64,000 nt of DNA from Castellaniella defragrans_A (GCF_040394755.1 NZ_JBEBRQ010000008.1), one strand, 5' to 3'; counted from the first letter of the stretch, positions 17,443-26,318 are shown. A program made the numbers and translations. The notes: generated from the sequence alone by a model not told the origin.

Positions 17443-17919
17443 TCAGGACTCGATGTTCGCGGGCCTGGAGAGATCCGCCCACTGCGCATCGACCAACTGC
17501 GCAAGCCGCTCTGGCGAGATTCTCACCATCGAATTGAAGGACCCGGCCGCCGGCATGACAATGTCGTATTGCCGCAAGGACACATCGCAATACACCGGCA
17601 AAGGCGTCGCCAGCCCGAAGGGGCATACGCCACCCACGCGGTGGCCGGTCACGGCAAACACCGACTCGGCATCCAGCATCGTAGCCTTGCCGCCGAAGCA
17701 CTCGCGCATCTTGCGGTTGTCCAGGCGCGCATCGCCGCTGGCGACCACCAGCACCACACGCTCGCCCACCTTGAGCGAAAGCGTCTTGGCGATCTGGCCG
17801 GGAGACACCCCATGCACCTCGGCGGCCAGAGCGACCGTCGCGGTATCGCGCTCGGTCTCGATCACCTCGAGATCGGGCGCATGCCGGGCAAGAAACTGCT
17901 TGGCGGATTCAAAGCTCAT
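17443..17919 (-). CDS. YbaK/EbsC-family aminoacyl-tRNA deacylase
   Basis: 158-residue protein of the INS/YbaK domain superfamily, which removes mischarged amino acids (for example Cys-tRNA-Pro or Ala-tRNA-Pro) in trans. Family features are AKTLSLKVGERVVLVVASGDARLDNRK and the VGGVCPFGL loop, with a conserved Lys in AKTL near residue 44. The ATG at 17919 (MSFESAKQFL) was chosen; upstream in-frame sequence is unrelated and runs into the DUF411 gene on the other strand. It is divergent from the DUF411 gene across 142 bp. Confidence 0.88.
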   Translation of the reverse strand: MSFESAKQFLARHAPDLEVIETERDTATVALAAEVHGVSPGQIAKTLSLKVGERVVLVVASGDARLDNRKMRECFGGKATMLDAESVFAVTGHRVGGVCPFGLATPLPVYCDVSLRQYDIVMPAAGSFNSMVRISPERLAQLVDAQWADLSRPANIES

Positions 17920-18061
17920 CGTAGAATTCCAAAAGACCCGCGAAAGCGTATCTTTAACATACCGAGGCTGCGCAACCCAAACGGCCCGCCGCAGTCTATT
18001 CCCCTCGGTTCGGCCTCCGGCCATCACGGAGCCGGGCCCAACCCCCTCGGAGCATACCCCC

Positions 18062-18478
18062 ATGAAATCCTGGTTGACGATGATCGCCCTGGCAAGCGCC
18101 TCCCCCCTCGCACTGGCCACCGGCCCCGCCCTCATCGTCCACCAGGACCCCAACTGCGGATGCTGCGCCGGCTGGGTCGAACACATGCGGGAATCCGGTT
18201 TCGACGTCACGGCCATTCCATCGACGGCCATGGTTTCGATCAAAGAAAAACTGGGGGTCCCCGCGCACCTGGCCTCCTGCCATACCGGAGTACTGCGCGA
18301 CACCGGCCAGATCGTCGAGGGACATGTCCCCGCAAACGCCGTACGCAAACTGCTGGCCGACCCATCGATCCGAGGCGTCGCGGCGCCCGGTATGCCCCTG
18401 AACGCACCGGGCATGGGCGAACTGGATGGCAACCTCGTCACAGTGGATTTCGAAGGCAAGCCGTTTTCCAGGGACTGA
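18062..18478 (+). CDS. DUF411 periplasmic metal-binding-like protein
   Basis: 138-residue exported protein: signal peptide of about 19 residues (MKSWLTMIALASASPLALA), then the DUF411 core with the cysteine motif DPNCGCCAGW and a later Cys in LASCHTGV. Family members often sit in copper or metal resistance clusters and are thought to bind metal; no such genes are adjacent here. Function is therefore inferred only from the family. Confidence 0.8.
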   Translation: MKSWLTMIALASASPLALATGPALIVHQDPNCGCCAGWVEHMRESGFDVTAIPSTAMVSIKEKLGVPAHLASCHTGVLRDTGQIVEGHVPANAVRKLLADPSIRGVAAPGMPLNAPGMGELDGNLVTVDFEGKPFSRD

Positions 18479-18510
18479 ACAAAGCCCGCCCAAGGACTGT
18501 GCGCGACGGA

Positions 18511-18939
18511 TCAATGGAGCATGGGCCTCTGCGGCAATGGCGCAACGAAATGGCGCAATCCGCCGGCCATCGCCAGCCCGAACCGGCAAAAATCGGTTTT
18601 CCGCGAGAAGCCCGCGATCAGCGCCACCATGCCCATGCGCAGATCCTGGAAATATAGAAAGGAACCCACCCGCCCCATGCCGCATATGGCGCCATGATAA
18701 AGGCTGCTATCGGCATACTGCATGATCGCGGGCAGCTGGAAATCCCCCTCGGGATCGGCCGCCATGATTTTACAGACGGCGTCGACCACGGGCGGCAAAT
18801 GCTCGTGATAGCTCTGGCGAGACCCGGCGATGAAGCCAGGCGCCGATGAAAGATCACAGAACCGGTCCCAGGCGACATTCAATTGCCGGGCCCCTTGCAT
18901 GGTGGTCTTGAGCCTGTCCAGCTCAACCTGAAGCGTCAT
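18511..18939 (-). CDS. Hypothetical protein
   Basis: I do not recognise this 142-residue protein (MTLQVELDRLKTTMQGARQL). It appears soluble and alpha-helical, with a middle segment rich in Met, Gly and aromatic residues (YHGAICGMGRVGSFLYFQDLR) and a C-terminus LRHFVAPLPQRPMLH. An in-frame start at 18966 would add nine residues. Codon use with high third-position GC is like its neighbours, which supports a real gene. It converges on the DUF411 gene with a 32-bp gap. Confidence 0.6.
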   Translation of the reverse strand: MTLQVELDRLKTTMQGARQLNVAWDRFCDLSSAPGFIAGSRQSYHEHLPPVVDAVCKIMAADPEGDFQLPAIMQYADSSLYHGAICGMGRVGSFLYFQDLRMGMVALIAGFSRKTDFCRFGLAMAGGLRHFVAPLPQRPMLH

Positions 18940-18966
18940 GGCGATCCCCCTGGATGAAAGTGACAA

Positions 18967-19391
18967 GGATGCTGCGTGCGTCCTCGTCAGCTTATCCGGA
19001 GGACGGCTGAAATGGAGGGATGGTTGCGATCAAAATATCCACTGCGAATACTACGCAACTGATTGAGATATTCCAAAACCGGGCAAAGCAGCGATCAGTG
19101 TTATCCCTGATGCGATTTGTAATTGCGATAACTGACTGATCAATGGCGCCAAGAGAAGATAGGAAAGCAGAAAAATAACGGAGACGCCACACGCCGGCGA
19201 AAAGGCATCGCCCAATACCGGCGGCATGGCAAACAAATCCAAAAATCCTCGTCCTCCCACGCAACCCGCGGGGATCTCCGCCAACGACATATGATGCCGC
19301 AAGGAAAGACGATGGAACTGCCGCGCGATCAAAACCCTGGATTCGCCCTTCATTGAATCCGTCGTCATTCTATTTCCCAGGTGCCAGGCAC
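18967..19391. other. Intergenic region upstream of the MFS gene
   Basis: 425 bp with lower GC than its neighbours. It contains small partial dyads around 19090-19145 (repeats of GCGAT and TGATCA-type half-sites) but no gene, RNA or clear promoter that I can support. It presumably carries the MFS promoter and perhaps sites for the nearby Crp/Fnr-type regulator. Confidence 0.4.
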
Positions 19392-20729
19392 ATGAGCCTA
19401 TCCTCAAAAACCGCCACGGTGGAATCCTCCACCGCCCATGAATCCGAACAGAACGCCATCTGGAAAAAAATCAGCTGGCGCATCATACCGATCGTTCTCA
19501 TTGCCTACGTCATGGCGTTCCTGGATCGGATCAATGTCGGCTACGCCAAATTGACCATGCAATCGGATCTGAGTTTTTCCGATGAAGTCTATGGCCTCGG
19601 CGCTGGGATTTTCTTCTTGAGCTATCTGCTTTTCGAGGTGCCCAGCAATCTCTGGATGGAACGCCTCGGGGCGCGCTTGACATTCGTTCGCATCATGGTG
19701 CTTTGGGGGCTGACTTCAGCGGCCACCGCCTTGGTGACCACGCCGGCCCAGTTCTACATCGTCCGGCTGCTGCTTGGCATGTTCGAGGCCGGACTTTTCC
19801 CCGGGGTGATTCTATACCTGACCTACTGGTACCCAAGCGCCCGGCGCGGACGCGTGACCGGATTATTCCTGTTCGGCATCCCCATTGCCGGGATCATCGG
19901 CAGCCCGCTGTCCGGTTGGATACTCAAACATTTCGATGGCATCGGCGGCTGGCATGGATGGCAATGGATGTTCGTGCTGGAGGGGCTTCCCACGGTATTG
20001 CTGGGCTTTCTCGTCTACGCCGTCCTGGCGGATCGCCCGGAATCCGCGCGCTGGCTGACCGATAAAGAAAAGGCGATCGTCCATGACGTCATGACGGCCG
20101 ACCAGGCGGGCCACAATCCAGCCGCCGCGCATGGCGCCGGGCTGAAAGCCGCCCTGCTCGACAGCCGCACATGGATCATGGCGTTCGTCTACTTTACGTG
20201 CGCCTGCGCTGTTTACACATTGACCTTCTGGCTGCCCACCATGGTAAAAGGCCTGGGGGTTTCCGATATCAGCCTCGTCGGCTGGTACACCGCCATTCCC
20301 TTTGGTTTCGGCGGCCTGGGGGTCCTGTTGCTCAGCTACAGCTCGGACTACTTCCGGGAGCGGCGCTGGCATGTCGCCAGCACCTTGATCGTTGGCTCGC
20401 TCGTGCTGTACAGCACTCAATTCGTGGGCGGCGGATTGGTTGTTACCTTGACCCTCCTGTCCATCGCCTCATTCTTCATTTTTGCATGCGCTTTGTTCTG
20501 GTCCATCCCCCCGACCTATCTGAGTCCGAAAACAAGCGCGGCGGGAATCGCCATCATCAGTTCGATCGGGATATTGGGCGGTTTTGTCAGTCCAACCCTC
20601 ATCGGCTGGCTCAAGACCCTCACGGGCAGCATGGAATCCGGCCTGCTCGTCATGACATTGATTATCTGCCTGGGCGGCCTGACGGTATTGTTCACCATTC
20701 CCCGCGCCGCGCTGCGCGTCGGGCGGTAA
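19392..20729 (+). CDS. MFS transporter, anion:cation symporter (ACS) family
   Basis: Twelve-helix inner-membrane carrier of 445 residues. The N-terminal region shows the ACS pattern IAYVMAFLDRINVGYAKLTM, then FFLSYLLFEVPSNLWMERLGAR and a central cytoplasmic loop near residues 200-235. ACS carriers take up organic anions such as tartrate, glucarate, phthalate or hydroxybenzoate derivatives; the substrate is not evident. The ATG at 19392 (MSLSSKTATV) was preferred to an upstream in-frame codon. The Crp/Fnr-type regulator gene that converges on it may control it (inference). Confidence 0.88.
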   Translation: MSLSSKTATVESSTAHESEQNAIWKKISWRIIPIVLIAYVMAFLDRINVGYAKLTMQSDLSFSDEVYGLGAGIFFLSYLLFEVPSNLWMERLGARLTFVRIMVLWGLTSAATALVTTPAQFYIVRLLLGMFEAGLFPGVILYLTYWYPSARRGRVTGLFLFGIPIAGIIGSPLSGWILKHFDGIGGWHGWQWMFVLEGLPTVLLGFLVYAVLADRPESARWLTDKEKAIVHDVMTADQAGHNPAAAHGAGLKAALLDSRTWIMAFVYFTCACAVYTLTFWLPTMVKGLGVSDISLVGWYTAIPFGFGGLGVLLLSYSSDYFRERRWHVASTLIVGSLVLYSTQFVGGGLVVTLTLLSIASFFIFACALFWSIPPTYLSPKTSAAGIAIISSIGILGGFVSPTLIGWLKTLTGSMESGLLVMTLIICLGGLTVLFTIPRAALRVGR

Positions 20730-20749
20730 AGAATCCCGGTCTTTCAGCC

Positions 20750-20780
20750 GGCGCCTCTCTGCCACCATGCGAGAGGCGCC
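20750..20780. terminator. Hairpin between convergent MFS and Crp/Fnr genes
   Basis: GGCGCCTCT at 20750-20758 pairs perfectly with AGAGGCGCC at 20772-20780, with a 13-base loop. It sits between two convergent genes, as a shared terminator would, but lacks a strong T-run. Confidence 0.4.
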
Positions 20781-20789
20781 CACGGCATC

Positions 20790-21521
20790 TCATCGGGACT
20801 CCGTCAAGGAGCCACTGAATATGCCTCCGCTCGAAGCAACCACGAACTGCCTGAGCGCCTGCAGATCGAGCACCCTCAAACCGCCATACTCGATTTCGAT
20901 CATGCCCTCCCCGGCAAGACGGCGCAATGCAGCATTACAGCGCGGCCGCGAAATCCCCGAAAGATTGGCGATCTCCTCCTGCGATACCTTGAGGTGCGGA
21001 TCGCTCCCGGGATACAGCCAGGGATGAAACAACCCGACCAGCGCCCAGGCGACATTGACATCCGGCCCCAGCAGATGGGATGCGGAAAGATTGCCAATGA
21101 ACCATTGCATGCGCTCGTTTATCTGACGCAATAGAAAGTCCGAAAAACTGCGCTCATGCGCATGAAGCCAGATGAATGTTTCGATCGGCATCAACGCCAC
21201 CCGGCTGGGACGCAGCGCAATGATGTCCGCCCTGTGAGGGGTTCCGAGCAGCAAAGCCCCTTCCTCGAACCAGCTACCTGCCGACAATCCGCCCAGCGTG
21301 ACGGATCGCCCATCCCGATGGGAAACAGACCACTTCAGCAGCCCGTCCACCGCGCCATACCAGAATCTCGGCGCCTCGCCGCAACGGCACAGCACGCCCC
21401 CGGTGGGGATATTGACCTGGCCCATATTCATGCGCACCCGCTCGCGGGCCATCGCCGTCAGCTGCGGATACCATGCGGAAAATTCAAGGAGACCATCCAA
21501 AGTCAGAGTGCCTCTTTTCAT
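20790..21521 (-). CDS. Crp/Fnr-family transcriptional regulator
   Basis: 243-residue regulator: cyclic-nucleotide-binding-type beta-roll (about residues 35-120, with SVTLGGLSAGSWFEEGALLLGTPH), dimer helix, and a C-terminal winged helix (about 175-225, with VSQEEIANLSGISRPRCNAALRRL). There are no clustered N-terminal cysteines, so it is not an FNR-type iron-sulfur sensor. The effector is unknown. It converges on the MFS gene. Confidence 0.85.
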   Translation of the reverse strand: MKRGTLTLDGLLEFSAWYPQLTAMARERVRMNMGQVNIPTGGVLCRCGEAPRFWYGAVDGLLKWSVSHRDGRSVTLGGLSAGSWFEEGALLLGTPHRADIIALRPSRVALMPIETFIWLHAHERSFSDFLLRQINERMQWFIGNLSASHLLGPDVNVAWALVGLFHPWLYPGSDPHLKVSQEEIANLSGISRPRCNAALRRLAGEGMIEIEYGGLRVLDLQALRQFVVASSGGIFSGSLTESR

Positions 21522-21636
21522 TATTCACGCCGACGCCTGTTCGCAGGCAATCCACCGCCAAATGATTATCAACATATTCTAATAATAGAATTGCCCCCCT
21601 AACGGGCGGCAGTATACCTCCGGAATATGCGCAAAA

Positions 21637-22329
21637 TCAAAAGAAAATCCGCCGCACAAGCGGCGCCAGCAGCACATTGAGCGCACCCACGATCATCATC
21701 ACCAAAGAGGCGACCACGGTCTGGACCGCGCCGAACTGGCGCGCCTTGGCGACGCCGCTGCCGTGCGCCCCGCCCCCAAAAAGGGCGCCAGCCGCCATCT
21801 TGCTGCGCATACGCGGCAGCAAACGCAAAACAAGGTCGCCCACAAACATACCGCTGACGCCGGTCAACAGCACGAACAGCGAAGCCAGGTCGGGCGAACC
21901 GCCCAGGGCCCGCTCGGCCTCCATCGCGAAAGGCGTAGTCACCGAACGCACGGCCAGACCCTTTTGCAATACCTCCGACAAACCAAAGGCCCGCGCCAGC
22001 CAGACGGACGAGCAGATCGACACCAGGCTGGCCACGACCACACCCGTCGCGATCGACAGCCAGTGCTTGCGCAACAGGACCTGATTCTCGTAGAGCGGCA
22101 CCGCGAAGGCCACTGTGGTCGGCCCCAGCAGCCACACCAGCCAATGCGTCTGCGAGATGTACTGGGCATAACTGACCTGGGCCAGTGCGGCCAGCACGAT
22201 CAGCACGGCCGGCGTGGCCACCAGCGGCATCAGCAGCGGGTGCGGATACCGGCAATACAGACGTTTGTTGATCCAATAACAGACCAGAGTGACCAGCAAC
22301 GACAGCAGGCCAATGACGTCATGGAACAT
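21637..22329 (-). CDS. lrgB: LrgB/CidB family membrane protein
   Basis: 230-residue polytopic inner-membrane protein of the LrgB family, with the signatures LGPTTVAFAVPLYENQ and the C-terminal GGGAHGSGVAKARQFG followed by two helices. LrgA/LrgB pairs were first described as holin/antiholin-like modulators of murein hydrolases; plant and Bacillus homologues transport glycolate/glycerate or pyruvate. It is 6 bp downstream of lrgA in the same operon. Confidence 0.9.
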   Translation of the reverse strand: MFHDVIGLLSLLVTLVCYWINKRLYCRYPHPLLMPLVATPAVLIVLAALAQVSYAQYISQTHWLVWLLGPTTVAFAVPLYENQVLLRKHWLSIATGVVVASLVSICSSVWLARAFGLSEVLQKGLAVRSVTTPFAMEAERALGGSPDLASLFVLLTGVSGMFVGDLVLRLLPRMRSKMAAGALFGGGAHGSGVAKARQFGAVQTVVASLVMMIVGALNVLLAPLVRRIFF

Positions 22330-22335
22330 AAGGAC

Positions 22336-22794
22336 TTACTCCTTGGCGCGGGCCGCGGCGCGCAAAGAACGGCGGCGCGCCAGCCACAACTCCAGGTGAT
22401 GGACCCGATCCACGGCCAGCGCGGTGACCGTCATGACACAGACCGTGCTGATCAGGATCACAGCCAGGATACGCAAGCCCTGGCTGACGATCAGATCCGG
22501 GTATTGCCGAACCACCAGGACGGCCGGCACAAAAAACAGCAGCATCTCGGCCATCAGCCAACTGGTGCCGCTTTGCAGCCAGCCGGGCTTGACCAGGCCG
22601 CTGAACAGCCCAGCCGCCAACAGGGAAAAACCGATCAGGCTGGCCGGCATGCTCCAGCCGAAACGGCTGCGCAATACATCCATGGTCAGCCAGATACCGC
22701 TCAACAGACCGACTTGCAGCACGACCTTGGCGGCCCCGAAAGTGGCATGCATGGGATGCAATGAACGCATGGCAGAACGTGAAAAATTCGACAT
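22336..22794 (-). CDS. lrgA: LrgA/CidA family membrane protein
   Basis: 152-residue inner-membrane protein with four hydrophobic helices and the LrgA pattern MPASLIGFSLLAAGLFSGLVKPGWLQSG. It would act with the LrgB product, either as a holin-like pair or as a small-organic-acid transporter. The gene is divergent from a LysR regulator across a 76-bp AT-rich region, an arrangement resembling cidR-cidAB. Confidence 0.88.
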   Translation of the reverse strand: MSNFSRSAMRSLHPMHATFGAAKVVLQVGLLSGIWLTMDVLRSRFGWSMPASLIGFSLLAAGLFSGLVKPGWLQSGTSWLMAEMLLFFVPAVLVVRQYPDLIVSQGLRILAVILISTVCVMTVTALAVDRVHHLELWLARRRSLRAAARAKE

Positions 22795-22870
22795 GCATCC
22801 ATTCTAGGGTCCGCCTTTTGATTCTTAAAATGAATTATTTTTATAATTTGGATTCTAAAAAGGAATACTC

Positions 22871-23773
22871 ATGGATCTCCGCGCCCTGCGCTACTTCGTC
22901 GAAGTCGTGCGCCAGAACAGCTTCACCCGCGCAGCCGAAAGCCTGCATGTGACCCAGCCGACAATCAGCAAAATGATCCGGGCGCTGGAGGACGAATTCG
23001 GCGGCCCCTTGCTGCTGCGCCAGGGGCGAGGCGTCCAACTGACCGATGCGGGCCGGGTAGTTTACGAACACGGGCAGCGGATGCTGGCCCAGGCGCAGCA
23101 GTTGCGGCTGGAGGTGGCCGAGGTCGACGGCATCGCGCGCGGCGAACTCACCGTCGGCATCGCCCCCACGCTCGGTCACTACATGGCGCCCGTCATCGCC
23201 CATTTCCAGCAATTGCATCCCGGCGTGACACTGAAAATCATCGAACAGGGCGCGCACGCTCTGCACCAGTCCGTGCTCGACGGCACCCTGGACATGGCGC
23301 TCGGCGTGCTCGAACCGCAACCCGACCCCGGGATACAGCGCCATGCCATCGCGCATCTGAGGGTATGCGCCGTTTTCCCGGCGCAACATCCGCAAGCCAG
23401 CGCCGGACCGATCCACTGGCGCGATCTGCGCGACCTGCCGCTGGTGCTCTATACCTCGGACTTCCTGCTGCACCAGACCGTGGTCGAACACTGCGCAGCC
23501 GCCGGCTTCAAGCCCCAGGTGCGGCTACAGACGCGCTACTGGGATTTCATCGGCGACCTGGTCGCCGCCGGCGTCGGCGTGGGCGTGGTGCTCGAGCACG
23601 TGGCCGCCAAGTATGATCCGCGAGCCATCGTCAGCCGGCCACTGGCAGACCCCGACCTCCGCTGGGAGGTAGGCCTGAGCTGGCGCAACGGCTACCTGTC
23701 ACGCGCCGCGCTTGCCTGGCTGGAATGTGTGAGGGGGGCTTATCCGCGGGTGGAGGGGCGGGAGGGCTGTTGA
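22871..23773 (+). CDS. LysR-family regulator, probably of lrgAB (CidR-like)
   Basis: 300-residue LysR protein with N-terminal HTH (residues 1-60: NSFTRAAESLHVTQPTISKMIRALE) and an inducer domain with GELTVGIAPTLG. It is divergent from lrgAB, so local control of that operon is likely; CidR of Gram-positives responds to overflow acetate, but the signal here is unknown. The shared intergenic region (22795-22870) is AT-rich with ATTCTNAAA-type half repeats on both sides. Confidence 0.88.
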   Translation: MDLRALRYFVEVVRQNSFTRAAESLHVTQPTISKMIRALEDEFGGPLLLRQGRGVQLTDAGRVVYEHGQRMLAQAQQLRLEVAEVDGIARGELTVGIAPTLGHYMAPVIAHFQQLHPGVTLKIIEQGAHALHQSVLDGTLDMALGVLEPQPDPGIQRHAIAHLRVCAVFPAQHPQASAGPIHWRDLRDLPLVLYTSDFLLHQTVVEHCAAAGFKPQVRLQTRYWDFIGDLVAAGVGVGVVLEHVAAKYDPRAIVSRPLADPDLRWEVGLSWRNGYLSRAALAWLECVRGAYPRVEGREGC

Positions 23774-23981
23774 CTGGGTCAAGCTGCTGCCGAAGCAACG
23801 ATCAACGGCCCGTACACGGCCCCGCCCCACGGCCCAGAGCCGGGCTCAATCACCGCACCGGCACGACGCTCCGCACGCGGCAAGCGTCACAGGAAGCCGC
23901 CCTGCGCCGCTACGTGGCGGGGATAGGTCAATGGTTCACTGCGCCGATGAGTTTTGCCGGCATCGACGGGGCTGATCGATA

Positions 23982-24149
23982 TGTCGATGCGATGGACACT
24001 TACTCATGATATGTCGATGAAATTTGGTTTTATCGACATGAAATATTGTCGTGTTTATGGGCTGTACATGTCGCCGGCATGTGTCTAAGAAATCGAAAAA
24101 AATCGACATATAGACGAAAAAACTGTTAAGATTCATGATATTATCGACA
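23982..24149. promoter_or_regulatory. Array of five TGTCGAT/ATCGACA heptamers upstream of the Fic gene
   Basis: Exact TGTCGAT lies at 23982-23988 and 24012-24018; exact reverse complements ATCGACA lie at 24032-24038, 24102-24108 and 24143-24149. The second and third form a dyad with a 13-base spacer. Five exact 7-mers in under 170 bp is far above chance (about 0.02 expected for one given 7-mer on both strands). The last copy is 21 bp from the Fic start codon. The rest of the 397-bp gap 23774-24170 holds no supported gene. The arrangement suggests operators, possibly for the winged helix of the Fic protein itself. Confidence 0.6.
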
Positions 24150-24170
24150 CGCCCATCAAAGGATCCGTGC

Positions 24171-25250
24171 ATGTTCAACCCTCACCTCCCATACAACGAC
24201 CTGCCTCGCCTCCCGCCACAGGCTGACATTGAGACCAAGGCTATCCTGAAAGCATGTATCAAGGCCCAGGCATCGCTTGCTGGATTAAGAGGCATGGCAA
24301 ACCGTATTCCAAATCAAGGAATGCTGATCAATATCATCCCGATGCTTGAGGCACAGGCAAGCTCGGAAATCGAAAACATCGTCACGACGACAGATCGACT
24401 CTTTCAATACGCAAACGACACCTCGAATGCGCAAGCCGATCCCGCAACGAAAGAGGCATTACGCTATCGCACTGCCTTGTACAAAGGATACCGGTCTCTC
24501 GAAGGCCGGCCACTGACAACCGCCACTGCCATTGACGTATGCCGAACGATCAAAGGGGTGGAAATGGACGTCCGCCGAATGCCGGGGACAGCACTCATGA
24601 ACGATGCTACCAGGCAGATTATCTATACCCCTCCGGAAGGAGAAGCCACGATTCGTGACCTCCTCGCTGACTGGGAGCGCTTCATTCATCTGCAAGGAGA
24701 AATCGATCCTCTTGTCCAAATGGCTGTCATGCACTACCAGTTTGAAGCCATCCATCCGTTCAGTGACGGCAATGGTCGAACGGGACGCGTACTGAATCTA
24801 TTGTTCCTGATCTCCGAGAACTTGCTGGAGGTCCCCATCCTCTACCTGAGCCGCTACATCATCCAAAATAAACCAGAGTATTATCGGCTACTGATGCAAG
24901 TCACAACAGCGGGGGAATGGGAGCCATGGGTTTTGTACATGTTAGAGGCGGTCCACAGCACATCCAAATGGACATCCGCAAAGATCAGCGCAATCTGCGA
25001 TCTGATGGAAAACACCAGGGAGCAACTTCGCAAGGAAATCCCAAAAACCTACAGCCATGAGCTGGTTGATCTCATTTTCACGCAGCCCTATTGCCGAATT
25101 TCCAATCTTGTGGATCAAGGAATTGCACAACGGCAAACCGCATCAAAAATACTGAAAGAACTTGTGTCTCGGAAGGTACTGCGTGAGGTTGCCCTTGGGC
25201 GAGAAAAGGTATTCATCAACATAGGGTTGATGGCTTTGTTGATGAATTGA
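24171..25250 (+). CDS. Fic family AMP-transferase with C-terminal winged helix
   Basis: 359-residue Fic/DOC enzyme, predicted to transfer AMP from ATP to protein hydroxyls. The N-terminal domain carries the class II inhibitory motif SSEIEN (residues 64-69; pattern S/T-xxx-E-G/N). The catalytic loop HPFSDGNGRTGR is complete at 195-206. Residues 292-352 form a winged helix (SNLVDQGIAQRQTASKILKELVSRKVLREV). The layout matches the Shewanella-type class II Fic proteins of similar length. Start ATG at 24171; an in-frame codon at 24135 would run through an operator copy. GC is visibly lower than in flanking genes, so transfer is likely. Confidence 0.9.
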   Translation: MFNPHLPYNDLPRLPPQADIETKAILKACIKAQASLAGLRGMANRIPNQGMLINIIPMLEAQASSEIENIVTTTDRLFQYANDTSNAQADPATKEALRYRTALYKGYRSLEGRPLTTATAIDVCRTIKGVEMDVRRMPGTALMNDATRQIIYTPPEGEATIRDLLADWERFIHLQGEIDPLVQMAVMHYQFEAIHPFSDGNGRTGRVLNLLFLISENLLEVPILYLSRYIIQNKPEYYRLLMQVTTAGEWEPWVLYMLEAVHSTSKWTSAKISAICDLMENTREQLRKEIPKTYSHELVDLIFTQPYCRISNLVDQGIAQRQTASKILKELVSRKVLREVALGREKVFINIGLMALLMN

Positions 25251-25252
25251 TG

Positions 25253-25307
25253 TGGCGGGGCCGGGACTGGAATTGAAGCGGTACGCCTTGCGGCGGGGGA
25301 TTTTGAG
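25253..25307 (-). pseudogene. Decayed 3' half of an intronless tRNA-Leu(CAA); distal attachment remnant
   Basis: Immediately after the Fic stop, the minus strand matches a tRNA-Leu from anticodon loop to 3' end. The variable-arm region plus anticodon 3' side at 25283-25304 is identical over 22 bp to 27683-27704 of the complete tRNA-Leu. The match continues into TTTTGAG (25301-25307), the uninterrupted anticodon loop, so this copy derives from an intronless gene. The T-arm and acceptor part is degenerate (differences at several positions and a changed acceptor), so it cannot work as a tRNA half. Confidence 0.75.
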
Positions 25308-25373
25308 TTGGTGATTTACTGTGTTTCCACAGGGAAATGGGAACGTATCCTACATGAAAATATTTTTAAACCA

Positions 25374-26318
25374 TCATTTTCTTAATTCGTTGATTTCAGA
25401 TGAGTATTTTAGACACAGCTTTGTAAAAAGACCTGGGTCAACATTCTGGATATGCGCGAGGTGGCCAACAAGCTTCTCCTTTCCTCCTTCTTCCTTTAGT
25501 CTATTTTCTTTATATAGTTTCAGGAGTAGCCTTACATGGTCTCTATAGCATGCATGGACAATAATATTTCCTTGATTGTTAATACGTAGCCCGGTGACTT
25601 TTGAGCTTCCACCGGGGCGGCTCATGTAAGTGGTTTTGTTTTTATTTATCCCCAATCTTGGGTTTTCGCTCTTTTCAAAGATACGCTTGAATTCTTCTAG
25701 CGCAGCTTTACAGGCCCCCTTTTTGTTGGTGGAGAATATAAAATCATCAGCATATCTACTAATCTTTGCAATACCATATTTCCCTTCATTTGAAAACTCC
25801 TCATCAAGCATGCTGTCAATGTCAAACATTACCGCATTAGCAATTTGCGGGGATGTGAGGTAGCCAATGGGAAGGTACGATTTCGAAATGAAGCAGCTTA
25901 AAGTAACCAGATCAAACATGCCGCTGTCTTTTGTCCAAACAGGCAATAATTTTTGATTTTTTTTTATTGTATTGATTAGATCTAGGGGCTTGATGGAGTG
26001 AAAGAAATTATCTATGTCCACCCTGATAGAGTACAACGATTCTTGATGGAAGCTAGCGTTGTTAAGAATTGAGTTGCCTTTTTTAAAGGCTGCAGAATTT
26101 TTATGGACCGGAAGTTTGTCTAATATATTTATCTGAATCCAATATAAAATCGGCTTTAACTCAACAGAGGGTTGATGTATTATCCTTTTACCACCAGATG
26201 CTTTTTTTATTGAGAATTTTCTGTATTTTCTTTTTGTGGATAGAATCGTCGACTTTAGTGCAGCTTTCGATAGCGAAAGGTCTGTAGCCATTATTTCTAA
26301 TATATCATCCACGGACAA
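25374..26318 (-). CDS. ret: Retron-type reverse transcriptase (type II-A retron, Eco1/Ec86-like)
   Basis: 314-residue reverse transcriptase that would prime on the 2'-OH of a conserved G in its own RNA and copy the msd part into msDNA. It shows RIIHQPSVELKPILYWI near 45 as in Eco1, DIDNFF at 101-106 (catalytic Asp101), LPIGYLTSP at 149-157, the active-site RYADDF at 188-193, and the retron-diagnostic VTGL at 241-244. The 14-bp overlap with the effector gene implies coupled translation. The opening codon at 26318 is TTG; GTG at 26312 or ATG at 26291 are alternatives. GC is about 35-40%, far below the chromosome. Confidence 0.93.
   Translation of the reverse strand: MSVDDILEIMATDLSLSKAALKSTILSTKRKYRKFSIKKASGGKRIIHQPSVELKPILYWIQINILDKLPVHKNSAAFKKGNSILNNASFHQESLYSIRVDIDNFFHSIKPLDLINTIKKNQKLLPVWTKDSGMFDLVTLSCFISKSYLPIGYLTSPQIANAVMFDIDSMLDEEFSNEGKYGIAKISRYADDFIFSTNKKGACKAALEEFKRIFEKSENPRLGINKNKTTYMSRPGGSSKVTGLRINNQGNIIVHACYRDHVRLLLKLYKENRLKEEGGKEKLVGHLAHIQNVDPGLFTKLCLKYSSEINELRK

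Noticed and set aside
23725..24009. A 94-codon plus-strand open frame overlapping the end of the LysR gene
   Set aside because: It overlaps the LysR coding end in another frame, runs into operator repeats and has no recognisable domain.
25253..25307. A functional second tRNA-Leu
   Set aside because: Only the 3' half from the anticodon loop is present and the T-arm/acceptor part has decayed.
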